DNA of 43,165 nt from an archaeon (GCA_021800035.1 JAJYZJ010000011.1:1-43165); one strand, 5' to 3'. Counted from the stretch's first letter, positions 15,860 to 25,142 are shown. Numbers and translations are program-made. Notes: generated by a model not told the origin, from the letters alone.

Positions 15860-17146
15860 ATGTGCGCAGTGCTCTTAAAGAATGTTTCGATTATTTATGA
15901 TTCATACTCAAGGCGCTTGTTACGCGGCAGGGATATATTCATTGGCGATAATGGGATTGAGTCGATTCTGGAAGGAGAGTCGCCGTCAGGGTCTAAGCGC
16001 GACTTCGTAGTCGACTGCTCCGGAAAGGCTGTGACTCAGGGTTTAGGGAATTCACATACCCACCTGGGCATGACCTTGCTAAGGGGTCATGCTGACGGGT
16101 TCAGCCTCCGTCAATGGCTTAACGACCGTGTCTGGCCGATTGAGCGAAGGCTGAGACCAGAGCACATCCGTACGGGCGTCGAGCTCGGCCTTACTGAGTC
16201 TATCAGGGCGGGTGTGACTGGCTTGACAGACATGTACTTCAGTTCGCAAGAGGTGGCACGTGCAGCAGCTTCCTCGGGATTAAGGGTTCTCGTGGCTCCC
16301 GCGATCTTCGACACAGATGTCTCCAATTCGTCTCTAAATAATTGTTTGTCGGTGATTAACTCGCAACCTGCGGGGGGGCTGGTCAGCTTTGCGCTCGGCC
16401 CCCACTCTATCTACGCATGTTCAGAAGAGACCCTGATAAAGGTGGGCGAATTTAGCAGAGCCAAATCACTAAGGGTTCATATACATCTCGCCGAAACGCG
16501 GCTTGAGCAGGTCGAATGCGAACGGAGCAAGGGCATGAGAGAGGTTGAGTATCTGAGCAAAATGGGCTTGCTCTCTAAGAGACTCACTGCTGCCCATGCT
16601 GTCTGGATAACCAAGCAGGAGGCGAATTTGTTGGGTAAAGCGGGAGCGAGCTCTGTATTCTGCCCTGTCTCGAACTCGAAGCTCGCCGAGGGTGGCATAT
16701 CACCCGTTCCCGAGCTGCTTGCGGCCGGCACAAATGTATCCTTCGGTACCGATGGTCCAGCAAGCAATAACTCACTGAGCGTGATTGAAACCATGAAATT
16801 CGGTTCATTGCTTCTGGCGCACTCTCGCTGGGATCCGCAATCTGTCACGCCGCATGCTTGCCTTGAGATGGCAACAAAAAATGCCTACGCTGCCATGGAT
16901 TTTCCTGAAAACCATTTGGAGCCCGGGGGTCTGGCCGACTTAATAGCGTTCGATTTGCGTCAGCCCGGCATGCTGGGTGCGCTCTCTGCCGACTTTCCCA
17001 ATTTACTGGTCTATTCTGGGCCGAGTGTTGATCATGTTATCGTGAATGGCCAGCCAGTCATGCTGGACCGCAGGATTTTAACCATGGACGAAGAAGACAT
17101 CAAAGACAAGTTCGAAAGCACGGTCAGCAGCGTCTATCAGACTTAA
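15860..17146 (+). CDS. S-adenosylhomocysteine / methylthioadenosine deaminase-type amidohydrolase
   Basis: A 428-aa metal-dependent amidohydrolase. The metal ligands are visible: NSHTHLG (about residues 67-71), the HIHLAET strand near 207, AHAVW near 250 and FGTDGPASNNSLS near 300. The substrate-side segment MTLLRGHADGFSLRQWLNDRVWPIE is characteristic of the SAH/MTA/5'-deoxyadenosine deaminase group. Deaminating SAH lowers product inhibition of methyltransferases and is an archaeal alternative to direct SAH hydrolysis. The first strand, LLKNVSIIYD, supports ATG 15860. Guanine and hydroxyatrazine deaminases are related alternatives but lack the WLND..WP segment. Confidence 0.85.
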   Translation: MCAVLLKNVSIIYDSYSRRLLRGRDIFIGDNGIESILEGESPSGSKRDFVVDCSGKAVTQGLGNSHTHLGMTLLRGHADGFSLRQWLNDRVWPIERRLRPEHIRTGVELGLTESIRAGVTGLTDMYFSSQEVARAAASSGLRVLVAPAIFDTDVSNSSLNNCLSVINSQPAGGLVSFALGPHSIYACSEETLIKVGEFSRAKSLRVHIHLAETRLEQVECERSKGMREVEYLSKMGLLSKRLTAAHAVWITKQEANLLGKAGASSVFCPVSNSKLAEGGISPVPELLAAGTNVSFGTDGPASNNSLSVIETMKFGSLLLAHSRWDPQSVTPHACLEMATKNAYAAMDFPENHLEPGGLADLIAFDLRQPGMLGALSADFPNLLVYSGPSVDHVIVNGQPVMLDRRILTMDEEDIKDKFESTVSSVYQT

Positions 17147-17154
17147 TCCACGGG

Positions 17155-17182
17155 AGCCCCCATAACAATTGTTCCTGGGGCT
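17155..17182. terminator. Bidirectional terminator-like hairpin
   Basis: AGCCCC (17155-17160) pairs with GGGGCT (17177-17182) around a perfect inner palindrome, AACAATTGTT (17164-17173). It fills the 40-nt gap between two convergent stop codons (17146 and 17187), so it can end both transcripts. Confidence 0.5.
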
Positions 17183-17186
17183 AGCC

Positions 17187-18569
17187 TTAGGTCGGCCCAA
17201 TAATCAGTTCTGCCTCACGTCGAAGCTCTTCCAGTTCCTTTTGATCCCTTGCCTCTATGTAGACCCGAATAAGAGGCTCTGTTCCGGATGGCCTGAGAAG
17301 TATCCAAGAGTCATCATCCATTGTTAATTTTAGACCATCAATTGTGGTCTTCTTTGCCACCTTTCTTCCTCCGAATGTGTCAGGTGGGTTCTGTCTTAAG
17401 TTCTCAATCTTGTTCTTGATTTCTTGCTTTACTGGTAAATTGTACTGGTAATATATGCCGTAACCGTATTCGCTGGATACTGCCTCCCACACCTCTCGAA
17501 GCTTCTTGCCCGCGTGGCCCAGCGCTTCACACAGGATGGCTCCGCTCATTATACCATCCTTTTCTGGGACTGACCAGCCATATCCGAGACCTCCGCTCTC
17601 TTCGGCGCCTATAATCGCACCGTTCATGAGCTCCCTGGCCGAATACTTGAAACCAACTGGGGTCTCTACGTATTGCAGGCCGTAGGACCTACACAATCTC
17701 TCGAGAGCCACTGTGGTTGAAACGGACTTCACGATCTTGCCTCTGAGATTCTTCTCCCTAACGAGGTAGTCTGCGATTACAAGTACAAGCTGATTTGAGG
17801 AGTAGAAATTGCCCTTGTCGTCTCTGGCCGCAAAGCGGTCCGCATCGCCATCATTTGCAATACCTAAATCCGCACCACTCGAAACTACCACACTCGAAAG
17901 CTCCCTTGTGTTAATCTCGGTGGGTTCAGGGGTCAGCCCACCAAATTGCGGATCCGGAGAGCCGTGTATTTCTGTAACTTTTGCTCCGTGGCGCGCAAGA
18001 AAAGATGAAAGATAGCCGTATCCCGCTCCGTATAGAGGGTCAGCTATCACCTTCATGCCCTTGAGAAAGCTCACGTTTATCTTTTCCTCTAGGAATTTGA
18101 GGTATCTCGATTCTGGATTGAAGCGTTCGGTGGCACTCGTACCGCTCTCTATTTCGCCCGATGGCAGAAATCCTTCGATTCTGGCGGTTATTTCGGCGAA
18201 AGCTGGTCCCCCGTATTCCGGAATGAATTTGAAGCCGTTGTAGACCGGAGGATTATGGCTTGCAGTTATTTGCACCGCGGCCGCAGATTTGGTATCGACC
18301 ACTGAGAACGCGATGACAGGAGTAGGAGTGGGTCGGTCTGTAAGCTTCGTCCTGAAATCCATTTTGGAGAGCACGCCTGCGGCTTCTTTGGCAAAATATT
18401 CGGAATTCGCCCTAGTATCGAAACCCACTAGAACCTGCGAGTTGCCTTGCTCGCTCTTCAGGTACATGCCGACTGCGTGCGCGATTCTGCGAACATTGCC
18501 CGCGTTAAAGTCAACGTCCATCCGGCTTCGCCAGCCGTCGGTGCCAAATCTAATCTGAGAAGTGAACAT
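17187..18569 (-). CDS. Phosphoglucomutase/phosphomannomutase family protein
   Basis: A 460-aa alpha-D-phosphohexomutase. Its four marks are the phosphoserine loop QITASHNPPVYNGFK (about residue 98), the Mg2+ loop NDGDADRFAARD near 238, the sugar-binding EESGGLGYG near 320, and the phosphate-binding RPSGTEPLIR near 430. It interconverts hexose 1- and 6-phosphates; the sugar (glucose, mannose or glucosamine) cannot be settled by reading. ATG 18569 precedes the conserved IRFGTDGWRS; a TTG at 18593 would add eight residues. The neighbour 71 nt upstream is a sugar-1-phosphate nucleotidyltransferase, so the pair probably makes an NDP-sugar for glycans or surface polymers. Confidence 0.9.
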   Translation of the reverse strand: MFTSQIRFGTDGWRSRMDVDFNAGNVRRIAHAVGMYLKSEQGNSQVLVGFDTRANSEYFAKEAAGVLSKMDFRTKLTDRPTPTPVIAFSVVDTKSAAAVQITASHNPPVYNGFKFIPEYGGPAFAEITARIEGFLPSGEIESGTSATERFNPESRYLKFLEEKINVSFLKGMKVIADPLYGAGYGYLSSFLARHGAKVTEIHGSPDPQFGGLTPEPTEINTRELSSVVVSSGADLGIANDGDADRFAARDDKGNFYSSNQLVLVIADYLVREKNLRGKIVKSVSTTVALERLCRSYGLQYVETPVGFKYSARELMNGAIIGAEESGGLGYGWSVPEKDGIMSGAILCEALGHAGKKLREVWEAVSSEYGYGIYYQYNLPVKQEIKNKIENLRQNPPDTFGGRKVAKKTTIDGLKLTMDDDSWILLRPSGTEPLIRVYIEARDQKELEELRREAELIIGPT

Positions 18570-18640
18570 CGGGCCAGTGGGGGTTTTAATCAAGACATTT
18601 TAACCTTTGCGCGGACCATGAGTGTGGAAATCGTGGAATG

Positions 18641-19672
18641 TCAGACTACCGCTCTATCAGGGAAGGCAACTGGTCCAGTGACTGACCTGAAGTTGTCGAC
18701 TTTGCAGCCTTCGCCCAATATTGCCCCTGTCAGAGTTGCCTCACTCTGTACCAGGGTGTCTTTCATGATCACGGATTCCAAGATGGAGACACTGTCACCG
18801 ATTCTACATCCGCTCCCAACGGACGCAAATCGAACTGAGGTGCCGCTACCAACATAGACGCCGGTGCCAAACAGCGCAGGACCGTGCACGCTGTCAGGAT
18901 CTGCCAGTTCTGCTCTACCTTGGACATATATGCCCTCGCGCACCTGCTTACCTGGGACTTCGATTCTTGTTTTATTTAGAAAGATGTCCCTTTGGGCTCT
19001 CAGCAGGCCGTCGAAGGTGCCTATATCATACCAAAACCCTCCCATATCAACGCCGTGCAGACTGCCTTTTGAAACCAGTCGGGGAAACAAGTCTAGGCTG
19101 AAGTCGATTTTCTTATGAGGTGGCACGTCTTGGAGCACTTTCTTTTCCAGTATGTATATTCCTGTATTCACAAGTCCCGCCATTGTATTTCGGGTATTGG
19201 GTTTCTCTATGAAGCTCTTGACAGTACCGTCCTTACTCAGTGCCACAACACCAAATTGTGCGGTATTCTCTACAGTGTTTAGCAGTATTGTGGCCCTTGA
19301 GCCCTTCTCCACATGCGTGTCTATGGCCTTCTTTAAGCTGAAGTCGAAAACAATGTCGCCGCTCGCGACAACGAAAGTGTCCTCTAGCTTATCTGCTATA
19401 TTCTTTACCGAGCCTGCCGTTCCCAGAGGGTGCTTTTCGAAGCCATAACTGAAGTGCATGCCAAAGGATGACCCATCACCGAAGTAGTCCGCTATCTGTT
19501 TTGCTCTATACCCGACAGTGAATATCACGTCTTCTATACTAGCTTCTTTTAGGCGCTCGAGTACGTGCTCGGCTATGGGCTTGTTCAGGAGTGGAACAAG
19601 CATTTTTGGGCGGTGATTCGTTAGTGGTCTTAGTCTAGTGCTCTGTCCACCAGCCAGTACTACAGCCTGCAC
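18641..19672 (-). CDS. Sugar-1-phosphate nucleotidyltransferase
   Basis: A 343-aa protein with an NTP-transferase domain. It opens with AVVLAGGQSTRLRPLT and the Lys of RPKMLVPLLNKP, followed by FVVASGDIVFD and a sugar-side segment VNTGIYILEKKV. Residues from about 245 on form a left-handed beta-helix read as hexapeptide-like repeats (SVHGPALFGTGVYVG, SSVRFASVGSG-type turns, GAILGEGCKV). The class couples glucose- or mannose-1-phosphate to NTP. There is no acetyltransferase active-site motif that I can see, so the helix may be structural or regulatory. The start is GTG at 19672 with GGAGG about 11 nt upstream. Confidence 0.88.
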   Translation of the reverse strand: MQAVVLAGGQSTRLRPLTNHRPKMLVPLLNKPIAEHVLERLKEASIEDVIFTVGYRAKQIADYFGDGSSFGMHFSYGFEKHPLGTAGSVKNIADKLEDTFVVASGDIVFDFSLKKAIDTHVEKGSRATILLNTVENTAQFGVVALSKDGTVKSFIEKPNTRNTMAGLVNTGIYILEKKVLQDVPPHKKIDFSLDLFPRLVSKGSLHGVDMGGFWYDIGTFDGLLRAQRDIFLNKTRIEVPGKQVREGIYVQGRAELADPDSVHGPALFGTGVYVGSGTSVRFASVGSGCRIGDSVSILESVIMKDTLVQSEATLTGAILGEGCKVDNFRSVTGPVAFPDRAVV

Positions 19673-19724
19673 CTAAGGTCTAGCCTCCGTCATGGAGATT
19701 GAACAATTGCATTCAGTCGCAAAC

Positions 19725-21050
19725 TCAGTTTCTAGAGCCTCTGCGGTTCACTAACCATGCCATGGTCCTCTCTACTCCGAGTTCCAGTGCCTCTAGCGCT
19801 GGCAGCGACTCGCCAGAAAGCAGAGTAAGAAGCGCGCCCCCTCCTGTGCTGGCATAACCAAGTCGATCAACCAATTTGAGTTTTTCCGCGATTATTCGTG
19901 TATGGCCCCCGCCAATAATCGTAAAGATTCCCTTTTCGGCGAGCAGCTGGAGCACCGCTTCAGTTCCAAGTTCGAAGCCCTCTCGTTCAATCACCCCGGG
20001 GGGACCCCGAACAAAGGCGGATTTGCAACCCTCCAACCGATTTGATATCGTTTCTATTGTTTTCATCCCGATGTCGAGAACTTCATCGCTGTCCATAATT
20101 TCTGCAAAGTCAACATCGCGTCTTTCTCCATCTCGAAGTACAGCGACGTCTTTAGGAAGAATTATCTTGTCACCATATCGCTCTAGCAACTCTCTCGCAG
20201 CGGAGACTTCGGCGTCTAGTTTTCTTTCTCTGAGATATCCATCAAACTTCGTGCCAAGTCTTCTACCGCTGGCTCTAAGAAATACGTTACCGACTAGGCC
20301 ATACAGAATCAGTTTGTCCGCCAAGCCGGATCTCAGGAGTGCGGTAACGAGTTTTATTGAGTCTCTTACCTTTCCTCCTCCAATAAGGAAGACGTTCGGT
20401 CTGGAAGAACTGTTGAGCGCGCGGGAGATTTCCTGCAGCTCATGGCTCATCAAAAGGCCCGCAAACGAGGGAAGTACAAATGGAAACCCAACGAGTGATG
20501 CCTGATTCCGGTGCGCCGCAGCAAATGCGTCATTAATATAGACGTCTGACACTCTGCTTAGACACTGCACGAAGTTTGATTCGGCATGTGCCTTCATCGA
20601 GACATTCGCGGTTTCTTCCGCCAAGAATCTCACGTTTTCAAGCATCAGAACTTGTCCGGTCCCTAAACTCCTGATCCGGTCTTCAGAATAACCGTCTCTA
20701 GATTTGTCAGCGAATTGCACATCCGTGCGTAACATTTCGGACAAAACCTTGGCGTGCTGCCTGAGCGAAATGAAGTCCTTCTCACCCTTCTGTCCCTGAT
20801 GGGCCAACAGTATCACTTTCGCATTCTGTCGAACCAGTTTCTCAATTGTGGGGAGGTGTGACCTGATTCTCGTAGTATCTAGAATTTTACCCGTATCTGG
20901 GTCGATTGGCGAGTTGATATCCACTCGCAGTAGAGTGGATAAACCCTCGAAACTGACTTCATCCATAATTACATACCTGGGGATTCTTATGCCTGGCGCT
21001 ATGTGGAGTCCGTCATGGCTGTCAGATAACTGACTGGGCATCTCGGTCAC
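19725..21050 (-). CDS. pgk: Phosphoglycerate kinase
   Basis: A 441-aa enzyme transferring phosphate between 1,3-bisphosphoglycerate and ADP in central carbon metabolism. The marks are LLRVDINSPID (about residues 40-50), TTRIRSHLPTIE, LLAHQGQKG, MLENVRFLAEE, NDAFAAAHR, the hinge-domain FLIGGGKVRDS and FVRGPPGVIE. The nucleotide loop IIGGGHTRIIA carries His where bacterial enzymes have Asp, as in archaea. The N-terminus is about 30 residues longer than the family core. The start is GTG at 21050, with ATG 21041 as an alternative. Length is slightly over the archaeal norm. Divergent from the NurA-HerA cluster. Confidence 0.95.
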   Translation of the reverse strand: MTEMPSQLSDSHDGLHIAPGIRIPRYVIMDEVSFEGLSTLLRVDINSPIDPDTGKILDTTRIRSHLPTIEKLVRQNAKVILLAHQGQKGEKDFISLRQHAKVLSEMLRTDVQFADKSRDGYSEDRIRSLGTGQVLMLENVRFLAEETANVSMKAHAESNFVQCLSRVSDVYINDAFAAAHRNQASLVGFPFVLPSFAGLLMSHELQEISRALNSSSRPNVFLIGGGKVRDSIKLVTALLRSGLADKLILYGLVGNVFLRASGRRLGTKFDGYLRERKLDAEVSAARELLERYGDKIILPKDVAVLRDGERRDVDFAEIMDSDEVLDIGMKTIETISNRLEGCKSAFVRGPPGVIEREGFELGTEAVLQLLAEKGIFTIIGGGHTRIIAEKLKLVDRLGYASTGGGALLTLLSGESLPALEALELGVERTMAWLVNRRGSRN

Positions 21051-21303
21051 TCAGCTCCCAAAGCTGCTCCGTGATTCAGTTTCTGCCCCCTTCTTGTATC
21101 TTTTGGTATATCGTTTCAGGCAGGCGTCCAAAGCATTCAGAGGACGGGTTCACTGAAATCGTTATGACTGGACGAAATAGGGATATGCCTCCCCTGATTA
21201 AGTGTTTGAACTTTGACGCTGTTCCGTGTGCAAAGGATACCAGCCTATCTCCCATCTGCCGTCACCAGTCGCACTAATAGGAGCAGTAATCATTAAGCCT
21301 AAG

Positions 21304-22959
21304 GTGGAATCAGAGAGCGTTGTGAATTATTATGAACTTCGGACGAGATTCGAGCGCTCTATCGAGCATCTGAAGCAATCGGTCGAATCGAGCGCACAAG
21401 AGCTACGTGGCCTGCCAGACTCCGTTCGGAATTCACTTTTTCTTGAATTACCAGATGCAAACCTCGCATGCGAAACTCTCTCTCTCATGAACCCTAGAAT
21501 TGACATCGGCGCAGTTGACGGCAGCTACGGCACAGTTCAGCTTGAAGGGTTGACCGCGCTAAGCGCGCTTGCCTGCGGGGTGAGATGTAGTTTGGACCTT
21601 TCGAAGCAGAGACCAGACCTGCGAACGCACTTTAATCCGTTAACACTAGAATACGTAGAGTATGTCCCTCAGTTCCGGCTGGGAGGGCAGGCAGAGGAAA
21701 TTCTTCAGGAGGTCATGAGGTATCTTGAATACCTCTATCTGAGCAAACATCTCGGAGGGCCCGCCATTATTTTTCGAGATGGAAGCATATCGACTGATTT
21801 TCGAGTCTTAGTATCTTCTGCACTTCGAAGCGCAGCGACGCAGAGATTTCAGCTATTTACTGCGGGCCTAGGTTGCCCGATTTCTGCCTTCGACGTCTAT
21901 ATTTCACTCTCAGAATCCTTTGATACACCGATAGGAGGAAATCGCGACGAGGCTAGTGGGGCTGGAGCCACAGCGACGAAATCCCCCGGCAGAATGTCAG
22001 TGCCCCCGGGTCGAGCGCTAGGTCGAAGGTCGGGGGAGGAGAATTCGGACATTCTCAACTCGGTACTTCGAGAAATGGGAATCACGAGGACCGAGTCGAC
22101 TCTAGCCTCAGACATGGTTGCTGCCAAGTCGCGCATTGAGAGTTATCGACAGGTCATGCGCGAAACAATTCTCTCGGGTGAACTTCTCCATAACTGTTTC
22201 CTAGTAAAAGAGGCGCAAGGAGAAACGATTTCAAAGATTATTGAAGCAGTGAGGTATGCATCCCTGCTTGAGTTGTTAAGCGTGATCCGGGAACGCACAG
22301 ATCGTGTCCTCCAGATAGTTTCCGTCTCAAAGGATTCTGGCTCGTCAGAGTTTCAGGCTCAGATTTTTGAGAGTGCACTTTCTTCTTCCACTTCCGGATC
22401 TTTTCTACCTGACAAGGTGGTCCTCTCATTCGGGTCAGCCTCAGTAGGCGGTGGAAAAGACGGCAGGCGCTGGAGGACTATAGCCTTCGATCCACTCATT
22501 GGAACACATCAAACTGGTTCGAGCGATTTGTTGCGTTTGGCCCACGGGCGGACGAACTTCAACAGATTCCTTTATCAGTTGGACAGTAGCGGCCGCGGCT
22601 ACGCGGACGTATTCACGTGCGATTACGTTACGCAATCCAACGGCTCACCTTTGCATAGGCAATCCAAGGGAGTTGTATCTTTTCATGATAAGAGCAAACT
22701 CGCTGATATTGTCTCATCCCTCTTGGTGTGTGTTTCTATTCATGCAGGTGGCATCCCAGAGGGGCTAGGTCACGTGTATCCATTGCTACTCGCAGATAGG
22801 CTCGCCAAGCTTAAGTCGAGAAATACTCTTCGAGCAATCGATGGGTTCAGAAGCGTACCACTTACACGAAGTGACCTGCGAGAGATCTCCAGAGTTACAC
22901 AATCCTTTAGGCTAAAGAGGTCGTCATATGAATCCACACGAAGAAAAAGAAGACGCTAG
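21304..22959 (+). CDS. nurA: NurA-like nuclease, long form
   Basis: A 551-aa protein preceding herA. NurA-domain acidic motifs are visible: IGAVDGSYG near residue 72, IIFRDGSIS near 159, and a C-terminal GGIPEGLGHVYPLLLADRLAKL ending the fold. NurA is a 5'-3' exonuclease that acts with HerA in resecting DNA ends for recombination. It is longer than usual NurA proteins (about 330-450 aa); a Gly/Ala/Arg/Pro-rich insert near residues 210-250 explains part of this. GTG 21304 was chosen because the conserved helix starts soon after; the open frame back to 21226 looks unconserved. It overlaps herA by 32 nt, implying coupled translation. Confidence 0.8.
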   Translation: MESESVVNYYELRTRFERSIEHLKQSVESSAQELRGLPDSVRNSLFLELPDANLACETLSLMNPRIDIGAVDGSYGTVQLEGLTALSALACGVRCSLDLSKQRPDLRTHFNPLTLEYVEYVPQFRLGGQAEEILQEVMRYLEYLYLSKHLGGPAIIFRDGSISTDFRVLVSSALRSAATQRFQLFTAGLGCPISAFDVYISLSESFDTPIGGNRDEASGAGATATKSPGRMSVPPGRALGRRSGEENSDILNSVLREMGITRTESTLASDMVAAKSRIESYRQVMRETILSGELLHNCFLVKEAQGETISKIIEAVRYASLLELLSVIRERTDRVLQIVSVSKDSGSSEFQAQIFESALSSSTSGSFLPDKVVLSFGSASVGGGKDGRRWRTIAFDPLIGTHQTGSSDLLRLAHGRTNFNRFLYQLDSSGRGYADVFTCDYVTQSNGSPLHRQSKGVVSFHDKSKLADIVSSLLVCVSIHAGGIPEGLGHVYPLLLADRLAKLKSRNTLRAIDGFRSVPLTRSDLREISRVTQSFRLKRSSYESTRRKRRR

Positions 22960-24763
22960 TCAGAGCGACCTCCTGACGGACTTCGGAGGCGTGCTGAATG
23001 CGAGACTTGAAAAGGTCGATGACGACTATATCCAGCTCGAGCGATATCGTTCGCGGAGACTTATTGCGACTTGTATCGCGGAGTTCTCTCCGAGTGTTAT
23101 GAGAGAGCTTTCGGCTGGGATGATATTTTCAATACCGAACTTCGCTGGAAGCGAGGGCGTGACGAGTTTCTCTCTCTTTGAGTTGGTGGATTATAGGCCG
23201 CTGCATTTTGGTGCGCTTGGATTGGGTCAGGATGTACCTCCAGCTCTAAAGCTAGAGATCCTGTCAAATGCGCAGGATGATTGGCGGCAGGGAGCTGAAA
23301 GTGCGGGGCTGGTTTTACTGGGGGAGAGGGTAAACTACGATTTGGTCATCACTGGGACTGACTATAATTTCTTGCCCGGCTGGAACTTTCCCGTGATAGG
23401 TGGTAAGGTAAGATTTCTTACCGAAAGGGCGCTTACGGCATTCATAAACGGTAACCTTCCGAATGACGCGCCAGTCGTGGGTACACTGAGATCGAACAAG
23501 CGGGTTGAAGTCAAGGTGGATTCAAGATTACTCGCGGAACACCATGTGGGGATATTTGCATACACAGGCGGCGGAAAGTCCAATCTGGTTTCTCAAATCA
23601 TTAGGACAGTAATCCGCGAAGACCCCCTCTCCAAAATCCTGATATTTGATGCTGCTGGCGAGTACGTTGTTAACCTAATTGACCTCATGTTAGACGAACA
23701 GATAGGTGCAACTCTTCTTGTCGACGAGGACATACGCGACCCTGAGTCTCTCGCGCGCAGATTCGCTCATCCTGCACGTTTTTCCTCCGATGGTTTCTCG
23801 AATGCAAGGGTGAAACTCGCGAAGATTCTTCTTGAGTCTGGAAGGATCAAACGCGCATTTGACACTACAGCATTGCCGAGATTTGGCCCCGAACCGGTGC
23901 TTTACCGAGATGTTTTTTCAATCATTCAGGAGAAGGTGGACTACTATTCGAGCGAAAGAGGGCGAAATACTGCTTCAAAGGTCCTTCTTGTAAACTGTAT
24001 GAATCTCTTGAGTATATTCCTGAAGGAGCGCCACCTGGATTTCGACTCGCGTGTCGGGCAGGAGATTAGTTCCTATATTGAGTTAATTTCGCAAAACAGC
24101 GCGAACAAGGCGGTAGGATATTTGGTGTCCGACCTAAGCGAAGTAGCACTTGCAGCGCTGAATATGCAATCAGTAGACCTGCCATCAGGCGACGGTCTTC
24201 CCGATTCAGAGCTGTTGAGCATATTAGGCGAGGTAGGCGGACCGAGGTTGATTATTGCATCGTTCTTTGATTTAACACGGCTTCGGCATCTTGCAGCTTC
24301 CTTGTGCAACCGAACAATCCGGAGAAGGAAGTCTCATTTCATAAAGGTCCCCAGATTGCTTTTCGTCTTTGATGAGGCCCAAGAAATGATTCCGAAGGAG
24401 CCCCATGATGAGGATGGGACGAGAAGCTCCTCCCTTGCCGTTGAACAATTGCTGAGGCAGGGGCGGAAGTACGGTTTAGGTGGAATCGTGGCTACGCAGA
24501 GACTTGCCTTTCTAAATACAAATGTTCTTCAGCAGATACACACTTATTTTGTAGGTGTACTCCCGCGGCCTTATGATCGCAGTACGATAAGCGAGCAATT
24601 TGCAATTGATCCCTCCATTGTAGACAAAACACTTGAGCTTAAAGTTGGTCAATGGTTGCTCTCAAGTTATGGGGCTACTGGTGTGCATGCTCTCCCGCTA
24701 TTCATCCAAGCAGCAGATAACGAGCTTACTGTCATAGAAAGCTTGAATAAGATGCAGGGGTAG
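22928..24763 (+). CDS. herA: HerA-type DNA-translocating ATPase
   Basis: A 611-aa HerA/FtsK-class ATPase. An N-terminal HAS-barrel-like domain (about 15-190) precedes Walker A HVGIFAYTGGGKSNL (about 205-220). Walker B RLLFVFDEAQEMIP lies near residue 482, followed by the arginine-containing RQGRKYGLGGIVATQRLAFL, typical of HerA. It should form a hexameric ring that moves along DNA and regulates the NurA nuclease. ATG 22928 lies inside the end of nurA. Mre11 and Rad50, often encoded beside this pair in archaea, are not in the window; instead a small cysteine-rich gene follows after 10 nt. Confidence 0.92.
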   Translation: MNPHEEKEDASQSDLLTDFGGVLNARLEKVDDDYIQLERYRSRRLIATCIAEFSPSVMRELSAGMIFSIPNFAGSEGVTSFSLFELVDYRPLHFGALGLGQDVPPALKLEILSNAQDDWRQGAESAGLVLLGERVNYDLVITGTDYNFLPGWNFPVIGGKVRFLTERALTAFINGNLPNDAPVVGTLRSNKRVEVKVDSRLLAEHHVGIFAYTGGGKSNLVSQIIRTVIREDPLSKILIFDAAGEYVVNLIDLMLDEQIGATLLVDEDIRDPESLARRFAHPARFSSDGFSNARVKLAKILLESGRIKRAFDTTALPRFGPEPVLYRDVFSIIQEKVDYYSSERGRNTASKVLLVNCMNLLSIFLKERHLDFDSRVGQEISSYIELISQNSANKAVGYLVSDLSEVALAALNMQSVDLPSGDGLPDSELLSILGEVGGPRLIIASFFDLTRLRHLAASLCNRTIRRRKSHFIKVPRLLFVFDEAQEMIPKEPHDEDGTRSSSLAVEQLLRQGRKYGLGGIVATQRLAFLNTNVLQQIHTYFVGVLPRPYDRSTISEQFAIDPSIVDKTLELKVGQWLLSSYGATGVHALPLFIQAADNELTVIESLNKMQG

Positions 24764-24773
24764 GTCGCCAGTC

Positions 24774-25133
24774 TTGCCCTGCCCATTCTATAAGATGGAT
24801 ATGTGCGGAGCTGAGAAGGACCCCAAGCTCGCGCGCCTGTACACCTCGCGTCAGAGGTGCATGTTTGACTTTCGTGTGTGTTCTATATACTTGGCTAACA
24901 GGAGCAGGGCTCCCTCGACCGCTCTCGAGAATTCTCGTCAGACTTCGGAGGTCCACGAGCCGCGCCAACTACCTAGTTCCACGAAAATTGTGGTAGACTG
25001 CGAATTTTATCTTGACAGCTCCTGTGATGTGATGCACAGGAGGCTCACAATTCACGAGGAATTGCTTTGCTCCAAGTACTCACAGACCTGCCCACTTAGA
25101 GAACGGGCGTTGGGATTGGCTAGACTTCCCTAG
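24774..25133 (+). CDS. Unrecognised protein with duplicated four-cysteine module
   Basis: A 119-aa protein I do not recognise. It contains two copies of one module: C3-x7-C11-x17-C29-x6-C36 and C76-x7-C84-x14-C99-x6-C106. Each copy opens with C-x-FY (CPFYKMDMC, CEFYLDSSC), and a polar linker (40-72) joins them. Eight cysteines in a repeated pattern suggest two bound metals, zinc or an Fe-S cluster. TTG at 24774 is the only start that keeps Cys3; ATG codons at residues 8 and 10 would lose it. It follows herA by 10 nt with no room for a promoter, so it is probably co-transcribed and may work with NurA-HerA. There is no membrane segment or signal. Confidence 0.6.
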   Translation: MPCPFYKMDMCGAEKDPKLARLYTSRQRCMFDFRVCSIYLANRSRAPSTALENSRQTSEVHEPRQLPSSTKIVVDCEFYLDSSCDVMHRRLTIHEELLCSKYSQTCPLRERALGLARLP

Positions 25134-25142
25134 AGGGGGCAG

